From positions 1 through 64,000 of the forward strand of contig NZ_FMYK01000001.1 of the NCBI RefSeq assembly GCF_900096915.1: a DNA stretch of 64,000 nt, written 5' to 3'. This document shows positions 51,423-59,831 of the stretch, piece after piece. Origin of the DNA: Acinetobacter marinus. GTDB lineage: Bacteria; Pseudomonadota; Gammaproteobacteria; Pseudomonadales; Moraxellaceae. Under the pieces are notes generated by a model. That model was not told the DNA's origin, ran no database searches, and saw only the letters and a list, made by a program, of their open reading frames with translations. Position numbers and translations under genes: made by a program. How positions within the stretch are numbered: position 1 is the stretch's first letter; each line of letters starts with the position of its first letter.

Positions 51423-51587
51423 TTAAACTTCAATCATTTCAAAATCGACTTTTGACACGCCACAGTCAGGGCAAGTCCAATCGTCTGGAATATCTTCCCA
51501 CTTTGTACCAGCGGCGATGCCATCTTCTGGCCAGCCTTGTGATTCGTCATAAATCCAACCACAAACGATACATTGATACTTCTTCAT
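51423..51587 (-). CDS. rubA: Rubredoxin
   Basis: This 54-residue protein reads MKKYQCIVCGWIYDE at the start and has the iron-binding cysteines Cys6, Cys9, Cys39 and Cys42, each pair in a C-x-x-C-G knuckle. It is a one-iron electron carrier between RubB and alkane 1-monooxygenase. GGAGATTTAA precedes the ATG. The alkane hydroxylase gene itself is not in the window, as in Acinetobacter ADP1, where alkM is unlinked. Confidence 0.96.
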   Translation of the reverse strand: MKKYQCIVCGWIYDESQGWPEDGIAAGTKWEDIPDDWTCPDCGVSKVDFEMIEV

Positions 51588-52069
51588 TTAAATCTCCGTG
51601 CACTGACTCGGTGGTAAGTTCTGCCTATCATATTGAGTAAATGATGTTTTCACTCAGTTTCCATCAGCAATCATATTAAAGTGTGTGCAATAGAAAATAA
51701 AGTCAGAATATGTGCACGCCAAGTTCAGTGTGCTTAAAATGTGCAAATCGGTGCTGACTTTAAAGCAAATATGACGGATATTCATTATCATTTTAAGACA
51801 ATAGTAAGAAGACTTTGAGACAATGGATCAGGGCGAGAACGTGTAATTATAATTTTGGTTTGATCGCAAAATTGTGAAATCGCAATAAATCGCAGATGTT
51901 AAAAAGCGAGTAGTACTTTGATGGCACAATAATTAAAGTGCGAAAAGGAATAATAACAAGAATCTGATTTTGGACGAGCACACATCAAATGCGAACCAAC
52001 AATAGAAAACTACTGATCAGTGTGAAAAAAATCAGATTTGGAAAAAAAAGGGTAGCGCTTAAATCAGAA
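51588..52069. other. Gene-free gap between rubA and the YqeY gene
   Basis: No ORF with an RBS is visible on either strand. The rubA promoter must lie in the left part. An 11-base inverted repeat, AATCTGATTTT at 51961-51971 and AAAATCAGATT at 52028-52038, is spaced 56 bases apart; it may be part of the 3' end of the yqeY transcript. I see nothing else definable. Confidence 0.45.
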
Positions 52070-52516
52070 TTAACCGAGTTTGGCTTTAATTTTACTGGAG
52101 ACTTGGGCTGGATCGGCACGTCCGGCTATGATCGGACGTAGAGAATTCATCACCTTACCCATATCTTTCATGCTAGTAGCACCTTGCGCTTCAATCGTTT
52201 GCGCAATGAGAGAATCAAGCTCGTCCTCTGACATAGCTTCAGGTAGAAATTGAGAAATAACCTCAAGTTCGGCTTGTTCTTTACTAGCTAAATCTTCTCG
52301 ACAAGCGCCTTCAAAGGCCTTGATCGATTCTTTACGTTGTTTGACTTGTTTTTCAACAATGTTCAACACTTGCGCATCATCAAGTTCGATACGCTCATCG
52401 ATTTCAATTTGTTTGATTGCTGCTTGTAAACCACGGATTACCGTCACAGTTGCCATATCTTTAGCTTTCATGGCAGTTTTGAGTGTGTCAGTAATTTGCG
52501 TTTTTAAAGTGGTCAT
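52070..52516 (-). CDS. GatB/YqeY-domain protein
   Basis: The 148-residue helical protein has the YqeY layout with EISQFLPEAMSEDELDSL and KDMGKVMNSLRP motifs near the C-terminus, the part that in GatB contacts tRNA. Its biochemical role is not settled. It follows rpsU by 63 bases, an association seen widely in proteobacteria. The ATG at 52516 is used; no strong RBS precedes it. Confidence 0.9.
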   Translation of the reverse strand: MTTLKTQITDTLKTAMKAKDMATVTVIRGLQAAIKQIEIDERIELDDAQVLNIVEKQVKQRKESIKAFEGACREDLASKEQAELEVISQFLPEAMSEDELDSLIAQTIEAQGATSMKDMGKVMNSLRPIIAGRADPAQVSSKIKAKLG

Positions 52517-52579
52517 AGCATTAATCAATTTACAAATTTCAATCTAAATCAACTCATTGAAACAACGAGTTGGAACAAG

Positions 52580-52795
52580 TTAGTAGAGGCGAGTTGTACG
52601 GATAGACTCACGAGCAACTTTTTTCGCATAACGCTTAACAGCAGCAGCTTTTTTGCGTTTACGTTCTTGAGTTGGTTTCTCGTAAAATTCACGCTTACGT
52701 ACGTCAGCTAAAACACCTGCTTTTTCGCAAGAGCGTTTGAAGCGACGGATCGCTACGTCAACTGGTTCACCTTCTTTCAATTTAACTTGTGGCAT
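52580..52795 (-). CDS. rpsU: 30S ribosomal protein S21
   Basis: The 71-residue basic protein starts MPQVKLKEGEPVDVAIRRFK and ends in the Arg/Lys-rich tail typical of S21. AGAGGATT lies just upstream of the ATG at 52795; a longer frame to 52843 is not credible. S21 helps initiation near the anti-Shine-Dalgarno end of 16S rRNA. It is divergent from tsaD. Confidence 0.97.
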   Translation of the reverse strand: MPQVKLKEGEPVDVAIRRFKRSCEKAGVLADVRKREFYEKPTQERKRKKAAAVKRYAKKVARESIRTTRLY

Positions 52796-52824
52796 ATAGA
52801 ATCCTCTAAGATATGGATAATGTT

Positions 52825-52845
52825 GTATGTACCCTATGTACATAC
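52825..52845 (-). promoter_or_regulatory. Inverted repeat in the rpsU leader
   Basis: GTATGTAC and GTACATAC form perfect eight-base arms over a five-base loop, 30 bases before the rpsU ATG. It may be a leader hairpin for control of S21 synthesis or an operator shared with tsaD; neither is demonstrated. Confidence 0.4.
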
Positions 52846-52893
52846 GGTGAATGAGTGCGACATTTTACGCTTTTCCTTGGCGAAGTACAAGTC

Positions 52894-52899
52894 TATAAT
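52894..52899 (+). promoter_or_regulatory. Consensus -10 box for tsaD
   Basis: A perfect TATAAT lies 62 bases before the tsaD ATG; the -35 region (TTTTCC) is poor. Confidence 0.5.
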
Positions 52900-52961
52900 G
52901 TGCGTCATCGTCTTGGACGTGTTGATTTTAAAGTTATTGCTTGCATTAGGTCGTGGTGAAA

Positions 52962-53969
52962 ATGATTGTACTGGGTTTAGAAACGTCTTGTGATGAAACA
53001 GGTCTGGCGATCTATGATAGCGAACAAGGGCTTCGAGGACAGGTATTATATAGTCAAATCAAGTTGCATGCCGAATATGGTGGTGTGGTGCCAGAACTCG
53101 CTTCTCGTGACCATGTACGCAAGTTGATTCCACTACTGGATCAGTTGCTGAGTCAATGTGATTTATCTAAGCACGATCTTGATGCGATCGCCTATACACG
53201 TGGTCCAGGTCTAATGGGTGCACTGATGACGGGTGCGTTATTTGGGCGAAGTCTTGCATTTGCTTTAAATAAGCCTGCGATCGGCGTACATCATATGGAA
53301 GGGCATTTGCTTGCGCCACTGTTGTCGGCTCAGCCACCACAGTTTCCTTTTGTGGCATTGTTGGTTTCAGGCGGTCATACCCAACTGATGGCAGCGCATG
53401 CGTTGGGTGAATATGAATTACTCGGTGAGTCGATCGATGATGCGGCAGGCGAAGCCTTTGATAAAGTCGCAAAAATGCTCAATTTACCGTATCCCGGTGG
53501 GCCTCAAATTGCCAAACTGGCGCTACAAGGCGAGGTTGATGCATTCGCATTTCCACGACCATTGATGCAACAGGCGTTGAATTTTTCCTTTAGTGGTTTA
53601 AAAACAGCCGTATTCAGTCAGATTAAAGCAGTTGCAGGACAAGGGCGTGAGGCGGATATTGCAGCGTCATTCCAAGAAGCTGTGGTCGATACCTTGGTGA
53701 AAAAATCCATTAAAGCACTCAAACATACGGGATTAAAACAACTGGTCATCGCTGGTGGCGTCAGTGCCAACCTGCGCTTGCGTGAAAAGTTGGAAAAATC
53801 ACTCAGTGGTATGGGCGCAAAAGTTTATTACGCTGAGCCTGCGCTGTGTACCGATAACGGTGCCATGATCGCCTTTGCAGGTTATCAACGCTTAAAAGCA
53901 GGGCAACAGGATGATTTGGCAGTCACCACCACTCCACGTTGGCCGATGACTGAACTGACTGCCTTATAA
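52962..53969 (+). CDS. tsaD: tRNA threonylcarbamoyladenosine (t6A) synthase subunit TsaD
   Basis: The 335-residue ASKHA-fold protein starts MIVLGLETSCDETG and has the metal-binding HHMEGH motif near residue 110, SGGHTQL near 134 and GGVSANLRLR near 265. With TsaB, TsaC and TsaE it makes t6A37 in ANN-decoding tRNAs. ATG 52962 gives the family N-terminus; GTG codons at 52953 and 52956 are upstream. The rpsU-tsaD divergent pair is common in gamma-proteobacteria. Confidence 0.96.
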   Translation: MIVLGLETSCDETGLAIYDSEQGLRGQVLYSQIKLHAEYGGVVPELASRDHVRKLIPLLDQLLSQCDLSKHDLDAIAYTRGPGLMGALMTGALFGRSLAFALNKPAIGVHHMEGHLLAPLLSAQPPQFPFVALLVSGGHTQLMAAHALGEYELLGESIDDAAGEAFDKVAKMLNLPYPGGPQIAKLALQGEVDAFAFPRPLMQQALNFSFSGLKTAVFSQIKAVAGQGREADIAASFQEAVVDTLVKKSIKALKHTGLKQLVIAGGVSANLRLREKLEKSLSGMGAKVYYAEPALCTDNGAMIAFAGYQRLKAGQQDDLAVTTTPRWPMTELTAL

Positions 53970-54052
53970 AGTGATCTGTATATTGAACTCAGTCAGTATG
54001 TTTAGAGGCACTATGCTGTTAGAAGCACTGTGCCGTTGGCGTAGTGTTTGAG

Positions 54053-55006
54053 TTAGGCTTTGACCGTGTGCTGTTGTAAGCCGAGATCAACTTTACCATC
54101 ATTACTGGTAATATAAGATTCGATTTGGTCTCCTGATTGAAGGTACTGTGTTCGCTTCGATTGTGATTTTAAGAATAATTTCCAAATCATTGGCTCAGTC
54201 ATCAGGTCGGTCATACGTGCGACATTCGAGGCAGGTAAAGATAAAGCGCATCCCGCTGGTGAACCTGTGAGCAAGACATCACCGATATGAAAATCGGTAA
54301 TCTCAGAAAACTCGGTTAATGTTTCCGCAGGTTTGAACAGCATATTGGCGGTATTGTCTTGCTGACGCATCTCACCATTGACTTTTAAGGTCAGATTGAG
54401 CTGTTCCAAATAATGCATTTCATGTTGATTGAGTAAGCACAGCACTGGACCAAGTGGGCAGAAGGTACGATAGCTTTTACCTTTATAAAATTGCATCTGC
54501 GGAATCTGAATATCACGGGCAGTGATGTCGTTGGCGATACAGATCCCCGCCACATATTCATGCAAATTCAGGGCGGTGACTTGTACACTACTGTCGGTAT
54601 TTTTACCAAGCACAAGTGCCAATTCAATTTCATAATCAAGGAGCTGAACATGATCAGGTTTGATGATTTCACCGCTTGGCGCATGCTTAGAAATAGCCGA
54701 TTTAGTGAATAACATATTGTGCTTTTTCTGATCAGGGTCTATGCCTGATTCAATCGCATGCTGACGATAATTCATGCCTTGACAAAGTACCTGTGCCTCG
54801 GCGGTGATTGGGCTGAGTACTTCAACTTGATCTAAAAGCACGGTGTCGGTCGAGTTTTGCGCCAGTTGATCAATGGTCTCATAGCCGAGGGCGATAAATT
54901 CAGCGGTTGTTTCCACCTTGGTTGCCAAAAAGATGACTACATCACTTTTTTGTAGACCCCAATAAATCTTGTCTTGGTATTGAAAACGTAAGATGGGTAA
55001 AGCCAT
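54053..55006 (-). CDS. Fumarylacetoacetate hydrolase family protein (paralog 1)
   Basis: The 317-residue protein has an FAH-fold core: MNYRQHAIESG, LDYEIELALVLGK (acidic metal ligands), a third acidic ligand in ANDITARD, QMQFYKGKSYRTFCPLGP, and GDVLLTGSPAGCAL. Family members hydrolyse or decarboxylate acylpyruvates and related 2-oxo acids from aromatic breakdown. It is clearly paralogous to the product at 55414 along its whole length. ATG 55006 is preferred to the upstream frame at 55033. A meta-cleavage region lies nearby; the exact substrate is not apparent. Confidence 0.87.
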   Translation of the reverse strand: MALPILRFQYQDKIYWGLQKSDVVIFLATKVETTAEFIALGYETIDQLAQNSTDTVLLDQVEVLSPITAEAQVLCQGMNYRQHAIESGIDPDQKKHNMLFTKSAISKHAPSGEIIKPDHVQLLDYEIELALVLGKNTDSSVQVTALNLHEYVAGICIANDITARDIQIPQMQFYKGKSYRTFCPLGPVLCLLNQHEMHYLEQLNLTLKVNGEMRQQDNTANMLFKPAETLTEFSEITDFHIGDVLLTGSPAGCALSLPASNVARMTDLMTEPMIWKLFLKSQSKRTQYLQSGDQIESYITSNDGKVDLGLQQHTVKA

Positions 55007-55413
55007 GAATTTTTCCCTAATCAATCTATGCACATTTGCATAAAAAACACTTTATTGTACAACCACTGCCAGCAATGAGATCATTCAAATTTCAATGTTA
55101 TTTCTCACGCTGTAACCTCACAAACCAGCACATTCCCCAAGAATTTTTCTATTCTACATTGTGCCGAAAAAGTGATCTGATGAAATTTGATGATTCTATC
55201 ATTTCGGATATATTGTGGGAAGATTATCAATATATTGCAATGATTAATTTCAAAATTTACAGCAATGTTTGTATCTGCAAAAGATCGGGAGGTTTTTGCA
55301 AAAAAGTGTATATAGATCGATTACACAGTGTCGTGCGTCGATGCGGAATGAAATGGAATATTTATTGAGCGTATTTTCTGACCATATTTATTGGCTGGGC
55401 ATATTTACTGGGC
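55007..55413. other. Gap between the two FAH paralogs
   Basis: A 110-codon plus-strand frame here starts with TTG, has no RBS, is rich in Cys and Lys like random AT-rich text, and is not taken as a gene. The promoter of paralog 1 presumably lies in the left part. None of the TTGAACA palindromes occurs here. Confidence 0.5.
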
Positions 55414-56364
55414 TTAGCTAACGACATGATGCTGTCGTCCAAGATCAATTTTGCCATCTGTACTTTTGATGTGCGATTCAACCACATCACCATGCTGTAG
55501 ATACTGTCTACGCTTGGCTTGGGATTTTAAGAACAATTTCCATTTTAAATGTTCAGGTAATAATCCTGTCGCTCGCACGACTGCAGCTGGTGGTAAGCCT
55601 AAAGCACAACCTGATGGTGTCCCTGTTAATATCACATCACCAATTGCAAAATTGCATACACTGGAAAATTCCGTCAGCGTTTCTGCGGGTTTAAATACGA
55701 GGTTGGCTGTGTTGTCTTGTTGACGTACTTCGTTATTCACTGTAAGTGTCAGATTAAGCTGATGTAAATAGTGCATTTCATCTCGATCTAATAGAAGTAG
55801 TACAGGACCAAGCGGGCAGAATGTGCGATAGCTTTTGCCTTTGAAAAATTGCATTTGTGGAATCTGTACATCTCGTGCTGATACGTCATTGGCAATGCAA
55901 ATTCCTGCGACATATTCATGTAGATTTTCAGCGGTGACTTGCACAGCATCATGGGTATTTTTCCCGAGCACTAATGCGAGTTCGATTTCATAATCGAGCA
56001 GTTGCACATGTTTTGGTTTAACGATCTGACCTGTTGGCGTGTGTATCGAGGCGGCAGATTTGGTGAAAAACATATTAAAGGCTTTGGCATCAGGATCCAT
56101 GCCTGAGTCGATCATATGTTGCCGATAGTTGGCGCCCTGACAGAGCACTTTCGCTTGTTCTGTGATTGGGCTCAGCAAACTGACGTCTTGTGCGTTGACC
56201 GTAATTGTGGATTGTTCAGCCAATGCGGATAATTGTGCATAGCCGATCTGAATCAAGTCAGCGGTCGAATCTGCGTTGATGTCTAAAATACGAATTTGAT
56301 CCTGATCTTGTATGCCCCAACACGTCTGTGCTTGCTGGGTAAATCGTACAATTGCTAAAGCCAT
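55414..56364 (-). CDS. Fumarylacetoacetate hydrolase family protein (paralog 2)
   Basis: The 316-residue protein shares nearly every motif with paralog 1: NYRQHMIDSGMDPD, LDYEIELALVLGKN, ANDVSARDVQIPQMQFFKGK and GDVILTGTPSGCAL. The main differences are in the first 70 residues and in the loop around residue 260, so the two probably act on related but different substrates. It starts 63 bases after the amidohydrolase stop and is likely in one transcript with it, from the promoter region holding the palindrome at 57625. Confidence 0.87.
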   Translation of the reverse strand: MALAIVRFTQQAQTCWGIQDQDQIRILDINADSTADLIQIGYAQLSALAEQSTITVNAQDVSLLSPITEQAKVLCQGANYRQHMIDSGMDPDAKAFNMFFTKSAASIHTPTGQIVKPKHVQLLDYEIELALVLGKNTHDAVQVTAENLHEYVAGICIANDVSARDVQIPQMQFFKGKSYRTFCPLGPVLLLLDRDEMHYLHQLNLTLTVNNEVRQQDNTANLVFKPAETLTEFSSVCNFAIGDVILTGTPSGCALGLPPAAVVRATGLLPEHLKWKLFLKSQAKRRQYLQHGDVVESHIKSTDGKIDLGRQHHVVS

Positions 56365-56427
56365 TTTCTATTCCCTTTAATTTTCAAATTCATTGGATTG
56401 ATTAAACTAAAACCTTTAATGCAAGCC

Positions 56428-57507
56428 TTATTGCTGACGTTTTTTATCGGCGATGGCAACGATCGGTTGAGTCATCCAGCGTTTAAACTTATTACCAAAA
56501 GATTCGTGTTGATAGATCGGGCGTGGCGTCACGATTTCATCGCCTTGTTGATATTGCGGAAATAGTCCAAGTGCATTGCCACGTTGGATACGGTATAGGT
56601 CTTGTTCGTTGAAAACGTCTAATTCCTGTAGATTCTTTGTCTGCATATGTGACACTGGTGCAGGCGCAAAGGGAAAATCACTGCCAAATAAAATCCGCTC
56701 TGAACCGACTAAGGCGTTAAGTGCAGACATCGCATAGGGCGAGGTGGACAGTGCGGTATCGAAATAAAAACGCTTGATATAAGTCAACATGCCTTGCGGT
56801 GCATTTTTATTCATTTCAGGCATGAGATTGCCCAGTGACACTCGCCATGCGATATAAGGTAAAAATCCACCTGCATGTGCCAAGATAAACTGAATATCAG
56901 GATAGCGCTCCATCACACCAGAGGTAATCAAATTGACCGCTGCACGTGTGGTATCAGGCAGAAATTCAAGAATAAATCCCGGTGTGCTGAGTCCGAGTTG
57001 CTCACTGCTTTCATGCAGATTGGGATGAATAAATACCATTGCCTTGCGCTGATTCAGCTCTACCATGAGTTCTTCGAAACGTGCATCACCTAGAAATACA
57101 CCATGGGTACTGCCCAAGAGCACAATGCCATCTGCTTTTAATACATCAAGTGCATAGATCGCTTCGGCGCAGGATTCTGCGGTAAAAGGCATGGGCAAGA
57201 CCGCAAAAAAGCCAAAACGCTTGGGATAGTCTTGACGCATTTGTGCGCTATATTCATTGACTTCACGAGCTAAAGTGCAGGCTTCTTGCACATTGCCAAA
57301 GTATACGCCCGGAGCTGAGAGCGATACGATCGCAGTCTGTGTACCGATCTGATCCATGATGTCGATGGATTGTGCAGGTGACCATTTTGGCAAAGGAGCA
57401 CCTGCAACTTTCTCAATGCCTTTCTCAAGCATTGTCTGTCTAAATATTGGTGGCACGATATGATGATGGACATCAATCCGACCTTGTTGAATCACTGTGT
57501 TTGTCAT
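56428..57507 (-). CDS. Amidohydrolase family protein, ACMSD-type decarboxylase candidate
   Basis: From ATG 57507 the product is 359 residues. The metal motif DVHHH is at residues 12-16, followed by FIHPN, ILAHAGGFLPY and LFGSDFPFAP, the pattern of the ACMSD/gamma-resorcylate-decarboxylase branch of amidohydrolases. Such enzymes decarboxylate aromatic acids or ring-cleavage products with a divalent metal. Starts at 57519 and 57552 are also possible, and none has a clear RBS. The neighbouring FAH genes suggest a role in breakdown of an aromatic acid, but the substrate is unknown. Confidence 0.8.
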   Translation of the reverse strand: MTNTVIQQGRIDVHHHIVPPIFRQTMLEKGIEKVAGAPLPKWSPAQSIDIMDQIGTQTAIVSLSAPGVYFGNVQEACTLAREVNEYSAQMRQDYPKRFGFFAVLPMPFTAESCAEAIYALDVLKADGIVLLGSTHGVFLGDARFEELMVELNQRKAMVFIHPNLHESSEQLGLSTPGFILEFLPDTTRAAVNLITSGVMERYPDIQFILAHAGGFLPYIAWRVSLGNLMPEMNKNAPQGMLTYIKRFYFDTALSTSPYAMSALNALVGSERILFGSDFPFAPAPVSHMQTKNLQELDVFNEQDLYRIQRGNALGLFPQYQQGDEIVTPRPIYQHESFGNKFKRWMTQPIVAIADKKRQQ

Positions 57508-57624
57508 GTTTTTTACCATTTCATATTTAATCAAGTTGCATTGTTTGGACATATCTAAGGTTTTATGTCCGAGATTCTAAGCAACCCACGGATGGAATTA
57601 CTATACAACAATAATGATAAATAT

Positions 57625-57640
57625 TGAACACAAATGTTCA
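57625..57640. promoter_or_regulatory. Operator-like palindrome, copy 1 (amidohydrolase / DUF2147 gap)
   Basis: TGAACA-CAAA-TGTTCA is a perfect 6-base-arm palindrome that extends to TTGAACA on the left. It has the same core and four-base spacer as the two copies at 59588 and 59781. The word ATGATAAAT flanks it on both sides (57614-57622 and 57643-57651). Confidence 0.75.
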
Positions 57641-57718
57641 TTATGATAAATTATTTTAGTACAAATAATGTACTTGATTTTTTATGATGCGGTTATGGAT
57701 GATGTGATGGATAGAGAA

Positions 57719-58198
57719 ATGATGACAAAAATATTTTTGAAAAAAGTTAATTCAATGGTGCTCTGTACAGGGCTATGCTTTAGTTCCTTTACATATGCGG
57801 CAGATACAGTAGGTACTTGGAAAACAATTGATGATAAAAGCGGTTTTGCCCGAGCAAAAGTAAAAATTAGCGAGGAAAGTGATGGTACGTTCAGTGGGAA
57901 AATCATTGAAGTATTTCCAATACCGCAACAAAGTGCAGAGCATATTCCAGAGAAGTGTTTACGCTGTACGGGTGAACTTAAAAATAAGCCGATTATTGGT
58001 TTAAATGTGATTAAAAACTTCAAATTAAATCCGAAAAAGACGTCAGAATATATCGGTGGCTCAGTGGTTGATCCCATTTCTGGAAATATTTATAAAGGAA
58101 AAATCAGATTAAGCCGCAATCAAAATCGAATCACATTACGAGGCTATGTAGGAACGAGTATCCTTGGTCGTAGTCAGACGTGGATTCGTTCGGAATAA
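57719..58198 (+). CDS. Secreted DUF2147-family protein
   Basis: The 159-residue product has a signal peptide ending in SSFTYAADT, then a beta-rich domain with GTWKTIDDKSG, IEVFP, CLRCTGELKNKPIIGL and TSEYIGGSVVDPISGNIYKGKI, which are DUF2147 hallmarks. The family is periplasmic or surface-associated and of unknown function, possibly binding hydrophobic ligands. It diverges from the amidohydrolase and shares the palindrome at 57625. ATG 57719 is used because it gives a proper signal peptide; the frame opens at 57668. Confidence 0.8.
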   Translation: MMTKIFLKKVNSMVLCTGLCFSSFTYAADTVGTWKTIDDKSGFARAKVKISEESDGTFSGKIIEVFPIPQQSAEHIPEKCLRCTGELKNKPIIGLNVIKNFKLNPKKTSEYIGGSVVDPISGNIYKGKIRLSRNQNRITLRGYVGTSILGRSQTWIRSE

Positions 58199-58212
58199 TT
58201 CGTGATTTCACA

Positions 58213-58244
58213 ATCAGCCCTTATTACATGAGATAAGGGCTGAT
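58213..58244. terminator. Strong hairpin between DUF2147 and FadL genes
   Basis: Eleven-base perfect arms ATCAGCCCTTA and TAAGGGCTGAT surround a ten-base loop between two convergent genes. It lacks a long T-run on either strand, so it may act by stabilising the 3' ends as well as by termination. Confidence 0.65.
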
Positions 58245-58254
58245 AAATTCTAAA

Positions 58255-59553
58255 TTAAAAATGATAATTCATCTGAATTGAAAACATATCGGCATCTGTA
58301 TCAAATGTCCCTTGCAAATTTTGCATGGTGGGATTGCCTGATATGATTGTTGGACTTTCTATTGTGGCTTGGTTTGAGAATACATGTGCATAGCCCAAAT
58401 CTAAACTGAGTTGATCATTGAGCTGAAAACCTGCACCAATAGATAACCAAATCCGATCGGCATCAGGAAAGCGCACGGTTCGATCTGAGGAGCTTGTCAC
58501 TACAGAACGATCATAAGCTGTACCAAATCGAAGTTGCGTTGTTGGATTGAGCTGATACATTGCACCCAAACTTGCTTTTAAGCCGTCTTCAAAGTTCAGT
58601 GTTTCTTCATAGACCATACTGCCATCTTGTTTGCTTACAGCACTAAATGAAGGCAAAACTGACCAATCGTACCAACTCAATTCACCGAGTGCTGTCCAAG
58701 TCGGAGATAGTTTGTACGCAAAACCGAGGCTTGCACTTTGTGGCATAGAAATTTCCATTTCAGCTGGAATGGAACGTATGCCCTGAGGTGAGCTAACTTT
58801 TAACTGACCATCTAATTCTAGTTCTGTTTCGCTACGGTAGTTGAAACCCACATCAAGCTGATTGGTTGGACGCCATAGCAATCCCAAGTTCACCGCCCAA
58901 CCATCGCCATCACCAGCCAGTTCACCTTGCGCATCAGTTAAATACATAGGTGGTGTGCTATTGGTATTAATGATAGGTGCGACATTACGAGAAAGTGTTG
59001 CATCAAAATCGAGATAATTCAAGCCAATACCTACACTCAAATTTGGACTGAATTGATAGCCCAGTGAAGCATTCGCATTAATCCCAGTGACTTCAGTTTT
59101 CAGTCCTTGATATCTCCCGATGAATTGGTTGCTCCATTCACCCTGATTGCCGTACATTGGTGAAATGCCAAAACCGAAAGCATAACGATCTGCACTATTG
59201 AAAACATACTGTACGCTTGGAATAGCAGCTTCTCGTTCCAAAGTTTCTGTTGTATTTCCCAAAGGGACAATTGGTGAGATTGGAGAGGTGTTGTGACTTT
59301 GAAATTCTGTTTCGGCGACAACATAAGTCGCAGAACCTGAAATATGATGACCTTGCTTAAGCGCAGTCATTGTGGCTGGATTGTAGACAATAGCACTTGC
59401 ATTTTCAGCGAGTGCAGTAGAGCCCGCAAAAGCATATCCAACACCCGACGCTGTTTGTGTATCAATAAAAATACCAGAAGCATAAATAGATGCGGAGTAG
59501 GAGGTGCCAATTAATAGCATTGATGAATACAATAATCCGTAGCGTGTTTTCAC
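58255..59553 (-). CDS. FadL/TodX-family outer-membrane transporter
   Basis: The 432-residue protein has a signal peptide (SASIYASG) and the FadL N-terminal hatch motif SGVGYAFAGSTALAENASAIVYNPAT, followed by a 14-strand barrel ending in an aromatic residue (MNYHF). TodX-like members move aromatic hydrocarbons or long-chain acids across the outer membrane. It diverges from the meta-cleavage operon, and an operator-like palindrome is centred 44 bases before its ATG, which suggests that it imports the substrate of that pathway. Confidence 0.9.
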   Translation of the reverse strand: MKTRYGLLYSSMLLIGTSYSASIYASGIFIDTQTASGVGYAFAGSTALAENASAIVYNPATMTALKQGHHISGSATYVVAETEFQSHNTSPISPIVPLGNTTETLEREAAIPSVQYVFNSADRYAFGFGISPMYGNQGEWSNQFIGRYQGLKTEVTGINANASLGYQFSPNLSVGIGLNYLDFDATLSRNVAPIINTNSTPPMYLTDAQGELAGDGDGWAVNLGLLWRPTNQLDVGFNYRSETELELDGQLKVSSPQGIRSIPAEMEISMPQSASLGFAYKLSPTWTALGELSWYDWSVLPSFSAVSKQDGSMVYEETLNFEDGLKASLGAMYQLNPTTQLRFGTAYDRSVVTSSSDRTVRFPDADRIWLSIGAGFQLNDQLSLDLGYAHVFSNQATIESPTIISGNPTMQNLQGTFDTDADMFSIQMNYHF

Positions 59554-59587
59554 AGGGAAATCCTTCCATTGAACTTTTGAGGTAAAT

Positions 59588-59607
59588 ATTGAACATAAAT
59601 GTTCAAT
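59588..59607. promoter_or_regulatory. Operator-like palindrome, copy 2 (FadL side)
   Basis: ATTGAACA-TAAA-TGTTCAAT is a perfect 20-base palindrome with eight-base arms, centred 44 bases upstream of the FadL start codon. Confidence 0.82.
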
Positions 59608-59780
59608 TCATGGTATGAAATATCTAATTGCCAAATGTGTCAATCAAAAGTTGAATAAAAAATAGAAAAAAACTAAAAATTGAATGCTATTTGAGCAATA
59701 GATTTTGTAATTATTTCGTGAAATGAAGATAAGATTTTGAATAATAAGAAATTAAAAATATTGAGCAATTATTGACTAAA

Positions 59781-59798
59781 TTGAACAATAGTGTTCAA
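59781..59798. promoter_or_regulatory. Operator-like palindrome, copy 3 (meta-cleavage operon side)
   Basis: TTGAACA-ATAG-TGTTCAA has perfect seven-base arms and is centred 42 bases before the ATG of the C-C hydrolase. Its distance to the start codon nearly equals that of copy 2 to the FadL gene. Weaker half-sites TTGAGCAA occur at 59693 and 59761. Confidence 0.82.
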
Positions 59799-59831
59799 AT
59801 AAATACAAGTTAAAATAATTCGAGATTTCCT

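Noticed and set aside
55036..55368. 110-codon plus-strand ORF between the FAH paralogs
   Set aside because: It starts with TTG, has no RBS, reads as low-information Cys/Lys-rich text and overlaps the expected promoter of the flanking gene.
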